This document shows, piece after piece, positions 25,361-28,332 of a stretch of DNA of 28,332 nt. The notes under the pieces were generated by a model. It saw only the letters and a list, made by a program, of their open reading frames with translations, was not told the origin of the DNA and made no database searches. Source of the stretch: DASVAL01 sp035649575 (GTDB taxonomy: Bacteria; Planctomycetota; UBA1135; UBA2386); contig DASRJH010000188.1 of NCBI GenBank assembly GCA_035649575.1, positions 1 to 28,332 of the forward strand. Reading direction: 5' to 3'. Each line of letters starts with the position of its first letter. Position 1 is the stretch's first letter. Position numbers and translations under genes: made by a program.

Positions 25361-27337
25361 ATGACCGCCGTCGCGCAGGATCTCACCCTCGTCGCCAACA
25401 CCATCCGCGGCCTCGCGATGGACGCCGTGCAGAAGGCCGACTCGGGCCACCCGGGCATGCCAATGGGCATGGCCGAAGTCGCCGCGGTGTTGTGGACGCA
25501 GTTCCTGCGCTGGACGCCGAAGGACCCGGAGTGGCCCGGCCGCGACCGCTTCGTGCTGTCGGGCGGCCACGGCTCGATGCTGCTCTACTCGCTGCTGCAC
25601 CTCGGCGGCTACCCGGTCACGATCGACGACCTCAAGCAGTTCCGGCAGCTGCACAGCAAGACGCCGGGACACCCCGAGTTCGGCGACACGGTCGGCGTCG
25701 AGACGACCACGGGTCCGCTCGGCCAGGGGTTCGCAAACGCGGTCGGCATGGCGATCGCAGCACAGATGGAAGCTGCGCGCTTCCAGAACCCGCTGCTGCT
25801 CTCGCGCGTGTTCGTCACCGCGGGTGACGGCGACTTCATGGAGGGCATCACCTACGAAGCCGCGTCGCTCGCGGGCCACTTGAAGCTCAACAACCTGATC
25901 TGCCTGTTCGACGACAATGGCATCACGATCGAAGGGCACACCGATCTCGCGACGAGCGAGAGCATCGCCGCGCGCTTCGAGAGCCAGGGTTGGTCCGTGC
26001 AGTCGATCGACGGCCACGACTACGCGCAGATCCAGAAGGCGCTGCAGAACGCCACGGCCGCGAGCGACAAGCCGCGGCTGATCTGCTGCAAGACGACGAT
26101 CGCCAAAGGCAGCCCCAACAAGTGCAACACGCACGAAGCGCACGGGGCACCGCTCGGCAAGGACGAGGTCGCGCTGACCAAGAAGGCGCTCGGCATGCCG
26201 CCCGACGACTTCTTCGTCGACACCAAGGTCCGCGCGGTGTTTCAGCAGACAGCCCAGCGCAACGAGCAGACGCGCCTGCGCTGGCAAGGCGAGATGGAGG
26301 GCTGGGCGGCCAAAGCACCCGACCAGGCCAAGGCCTGGCGCGCGTTCCGCGAACGCCTGTTGCCGAAGGACCTGCTCGAACAACTCGCCGCCGCCGCGGG
26401 CGCCGAACCCGCCGCGACGCGCGCGCTGTCGGGCAACGTGATCCAGAAGCTCGCCGAGCTCGTGCCGAGCTTCACGAGCGGCAGCGCCGATCTCGACCCG
26501 TCGACGAAGACGCGCATCAAGAAGAGCGGCTCGTTCACGGCGAAGGACCGCACGGGCCGCACGCTGCACTTTGGCATCCGCGAGCACGCGATGGGCGCCG
26601 TGCTGAACGGTCTCACGCTGCACGGCGGCTTCCTGCCGTCGGGCAGCACGTTCCTGGTGTTCACGGACTACATGCGCACGCCGATCCGCCTCGCGTCGCT
26701 CATGAAGATCCCGACGACGTTCGTGTTCACGCACGACAGCCTGATGGTCGGCGAGGACGGACCGACGCATCAGCCGGTCGAGCACCTCGCCGCGATGCGG
26801 CTCATTCCCAATCTGCACGTGTTCCGGCCCGCCGATGGCGCCGAGACCGCTGCAGCGTGGACGCATGCGATGTCGCGCCGCGATGGACCCGTGCTGCTCG
26901 CCTTGACGCGACAGAACGTGCCGAAGCTGCCGCATGCCGCGGGCTTCAATCCGCGCGAGGTCCTGCGCGGCGGTTACGTGCTCGTCGAGGTGGCGGCGGC
27001 GAAGGCGACGATCGTCGCGACCGGCGCCGAAGTCGGTCTCGCGGTCGAAGCCGCTGCGCTGCTGGCGCAGAAGGGCACGCCGACGCGCGTCGTCTCGATG
27101 CCGTGCGCGGAGTTGTTCTTGCGGCAGGATGCCGGGTACCGGAAGCAGGTGCTCGGCACGGCGGCTGTGTTCACGTGCGAGATGGGCCGGCCCGAGTGGT
27201 GGTGCCAGTTCACGGGGCGCCTCGACCGCTGCATCGGCCAGTCGACGTTCGGCGCCAGCGCGCCAGCGAAGGCCGTCGCCGAGCACTTCGGGTTCACGCC
27301 GGCCAAGGTCGCCGAGCGCGTGCTCGCGGCGCTGTAG
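25361..27337 (+). CDS. tkt: Transketolase
   Basis: Thiamine-diphosphate enzyme of 658 residues moving two-carbon units in the pentose phosphate or Calvin pathway. Domain order is complete: substrate-binding N-terminus (DAVQKADSGHPGMPMGMAEV, GGHGSMLLYSLLHLGGY), the ThDP motif GDGDFMEGITYEAASLAGH to NNLICLFDDN, the Pyr domain with FGIREHAMGAVLNGLTLHGG and TFVFTHDSLMVGEDGPTHQPVEHL, and the C-terminal domain (RVVSMPCAELFLRQDAGYR, IGQSTFGASAPA). Length is usual (about 660). It stands alone between the isc operon and a convergent HAD gene. The assignment over DXP synthase is clear from the His/Gly motifs. Confidence 0.97.
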   Translation: MTAVAQDLTLVANTIRGLAMDAVQKADSGHPGMPMGMAEVAAVLWTQFLRWTPKDPEWPGRDRFVLSGGHGSMLLYSLLHLGGYPVTIDDLKQFRQLHSKTPGHPEFGDTVGVETTTGPLGQGFANAVGMAIAAQMEAARFQNPLLLSRVFVTAGDGDFMEGITYEAASLAGHLKLNNLICLFDDNGITIEGHTDLATSESIAARFESQGWSVQSIDGHDYAQIQKALQNATAASDKPRLICCKTTIAKGSPNKCNTHEAHGAPLGKDEVALTKKALGMPPDDFFVDTKVRAVFQQTAQRNEQTRLRWQGEMEGWAAKAPDQAKAWRAFRERLLPKDLLEQLAAAAGAEPAATRALSGNVIQKLAELVPSFTSGSADLDPSTKTRIKKSGSFTAKDRTGRTLHFGIREHAMGAVLNGLTLHGGFLPSGSTFLVFTDYMRTPIRLASLMKIPTTFVFTHDSLMVGEDGPTHQPVEHLAAMRLIPNLHVFRPADGAETAAAWTHAMSRRDGPVLLALTRQNVPKLPHAAGFNPREVLRGGYVLVEVAAAKATIVATGAEVGLAVEAAALLAQKGTPTRVVSMPCAELFLRQDAGYRKQVLGTAAVFTCEMGRPEWWCQFTGRLDRCIGQSTFGASAPAKAVAEHFGFTPAKVAERVLAAL

Positions 27338-27340
27338 TCA

Positions 27341-27715
27341 CTAGACGCGGTCGACGCACTCGGACAGCCACTCGCGCATGCTCTCGTCGCAGGCCATGAA
27401 CACCTTGGTCGGCGGGCGGACGAGCCGCACGACCTCGGGCATGTCCTCGAAGAAGACGTCGACGCCGAGGCGGGCCACGACGCCCGCTTTCCAGTCCTCC
27501 CACGGCGCTGCGTCGCGGTTGCCGAGCGCCGGATCGTTGATCAGCACCAGCGCGTCGTAGCGCACGCCGAGCTCCGCGAGCAGGCGGCGCGCCTCGCTCT
27601 CGTCATCGCGGAACGACACGACGGTGATCCGCGCGTCCCGGACCACGCGCGTCAGCAGCGAGAAGAACTCCGGCGCCTCGGTGATCGTGCCGTCGATGTC
27701 GAGTGCGATGTGCAA
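27341..27715 (-). CDS. Small HAD-like hydrolase
   Basis: Haloacid-dehalogenase-like protein of about 124 residues from a TTG at 27715 preceded by GAGGA; an ATG at 27826 in the same frame would give 161 residues but adds a non-homologous Gly/Pro/Arg-rich leader. The nucleophile motif is ALDIDGTITE (D-x-D-G-T), motif II is probably TVVSFRDDE, and motif III/IV may be VFFEDMPEVVRLV. No cap domain is evident. It looks like a minimal C0-type phosphatase; substrate unknown. Its stop is 3 bp from the transketolase stop (convergent). Confidence 0.7.
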   Translation of the reverse strand: MHIALDIDGTITEAPEFFSLLTRVVRDARITVVSFRDDESEARRLLAELGVRYDALVLINDPALGNRDAAPWEDWKAGVVARLGVDVFFEDMPEVVRLVRPPTKVFMACDESMREWLSECVDRV

Positions 27716-27844
27716 CGGGTCCTCGTTGGTCCGTCCCGGACCTGGTCCGCACGTTGTACCCGCCCGCGGGTCGCTGTTCGCCCGGTTCGAGGCATCACGC
27801 GCGCAACCACCAAGATCGCCGGGCACGTGCCCGCGGCGCTGCAG

Positions 27845-28132
27845 TCACTCGCGTGACCGCAAGCGAGCGGCGAACGCAGCATGCGCGGGGTCGGCAATGC
27901 CGCGTTCGATGCACGAGCACAACGCGGCAACCCAAGCATGGAGCACGCTGTGCGCGTGCCCGTGATACAAGTGCCGGACTGGCGAGGCGACGTACACGAT
28001 GCCCTCGATCAGCTCGGCCCGCTTCAGGTCCGGCGTCGCATCGAAGCGGCGCTCGAACTCTCTGCGCGGGAGCCTGTCGCCAGGATGAAGCGTGGGAACG
28101 GCGCCGGGACGGGTGGTCATGAGGAATGCCAT
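27845..28132 (-). CDS. Truncated Uma2-family (DUF820) nuclease-like protein
   Basis: The 95-residue frame from the ATG at 28132 (or 91 from 28120) matches the N-terminal part of Uma2 proteins: TLHPGDRLPRREFERRFDATP, LKRAELIEGIVYVASPVRH and YHGHAHSVLHAWVAAL. Family members are about 180-200 residues with the PD-(D/E)xK catalytic core in the second half; here homology ends near 27925 and an unrelated tail (ERGIADPAHAAFAARLRSRE) runs to a TGA. It is likely a decayed remnant. No continuation was seen in other frames of the 129-bp gap before the HAD gene. Confidence 0.55.
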   Translation of the reverse strand: MAFLMTTRPGAVPTLHPGDRLPRREFERRFDATPDLKRAELIEGIVYVASPVRHLYHGHAHSVLHAWVAALCSCIERGIADPAHAAFAARLRSRE

Positions 28133-28332
28133 GCCGGTGGTGGAATGGCGAGGCGACAATCTATCAGGAATCCGCGAAAGCCCCGCCGCACCACAGCCGC
28201 ACGCGTTCGCCTGGCGCGCCTCGTCACTCGCTACCGCTTGTTGGCTGGCCATCCTACAGCGATCAAGGCGAACCATGCAGTAGGCATGCAGGGAGCACGC
28301 TCAGCACCAGTGTTGCATAGGCCGCACGGGCA

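Noticed and set aside
27716..28132. Read-through of the Uma2-like TGA into the same-frame HAD gene as another selenocysteine case
   Set aside because: The TGA does not align with a conserved Cys, and the sequence after it is low-complexity leader unrelated to Uma2. Shared frame is coincidence.

Overview
This is a GC-rich window from a Gram-negative (diderm) bacterium. The evidence for two membranes is a complete Mla-type lipid transport operon, an LpxL-like acyltransferase, several lipobox lipoproteins, an outer-membrane barrel and an ISC operon. Genes are tightly packed, with frequent ATGA/GTGA four-base overlaps and GTG/TTG starts. Base use and gene style would fit Planctomycetota or a deltaproteobacterial-type lineage, but I cannot place it more exactly. 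TGA is an ordinary stop codon here.

Layout. 1-1107 (-): 3'-truncated larC, nickel-pincer cofactor synthesis. 1229-2722 (+): exported HEAT-repeat protein. 2723-4092 (-): a two-gene unit made of an outer-membrane beta-barrel followed by a small lipoprotein with a heavy-metal-associated (HMA) domain. In that domain both metal-binding cysteines of GMxCxxC are TGA codons. 4319-8395 (-): CBS protein, mlaE, mlaF, mlaD and an auxiliary lipoprotein. 8487-10801 (+): UMF1-type MFS transporter and an acyltransferase. 10896-16381 (+): phosphate locus pstS, phoU fused to a phosphatase-like domain, pstC, pstA and two pstB genes. 16476-18616 (+): exported PpiC-type foldase and an IolB-like cupin. 18681-19598 (-): ygfZ. 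19765-25241 (+): iscR-iscS-iscU-iscA-hscB-hscA-fdx. 25361-27337 (+): transketolase. 27341-27715 (-): HAD-like protein. 27845-28132 (-): truncated Uma2-like protein. 28133-28332 has no convincing gene. I saw no tRNA, rRNA, CRISPR array or insertion sequence. No gene-free stretch exceeds 300 bases.

The strongest discovery candidate is the lipoprotein at 2723-3211. Ordinary translation gives a 42-residue stub and a separate headless half-domain. Reading the two TGA codons as selenocysteine gives one 162-residue lipoprotein with a complete HMA fold and a UxxU metal site. Two consecutive hairpins with G-containing five-base loops follow, at distances suitable for bacterial SECIS elements (20 nt from the first UGA, 31 nt from the second). 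Existing annotation would almost certainly miss this gene.

The phosphate locus is the second point of interest. The two PstB ATPases are degenerate in complementary ways: PstB1 lacks the Q-loop Gln and switch His but keeps LSGGQ, while PstB2 keeps the catalytic residues but has lost LSGGQ. This predicts an obligate asymmetric heterodimer. The PhoU protein carries an LMW-phosphatase/arsenate-reductase-like domain whose catalytic Cys and Arg are both replaced. A Pho-box-like triple repeat with an exact 11-bp period lies in front of pstS.
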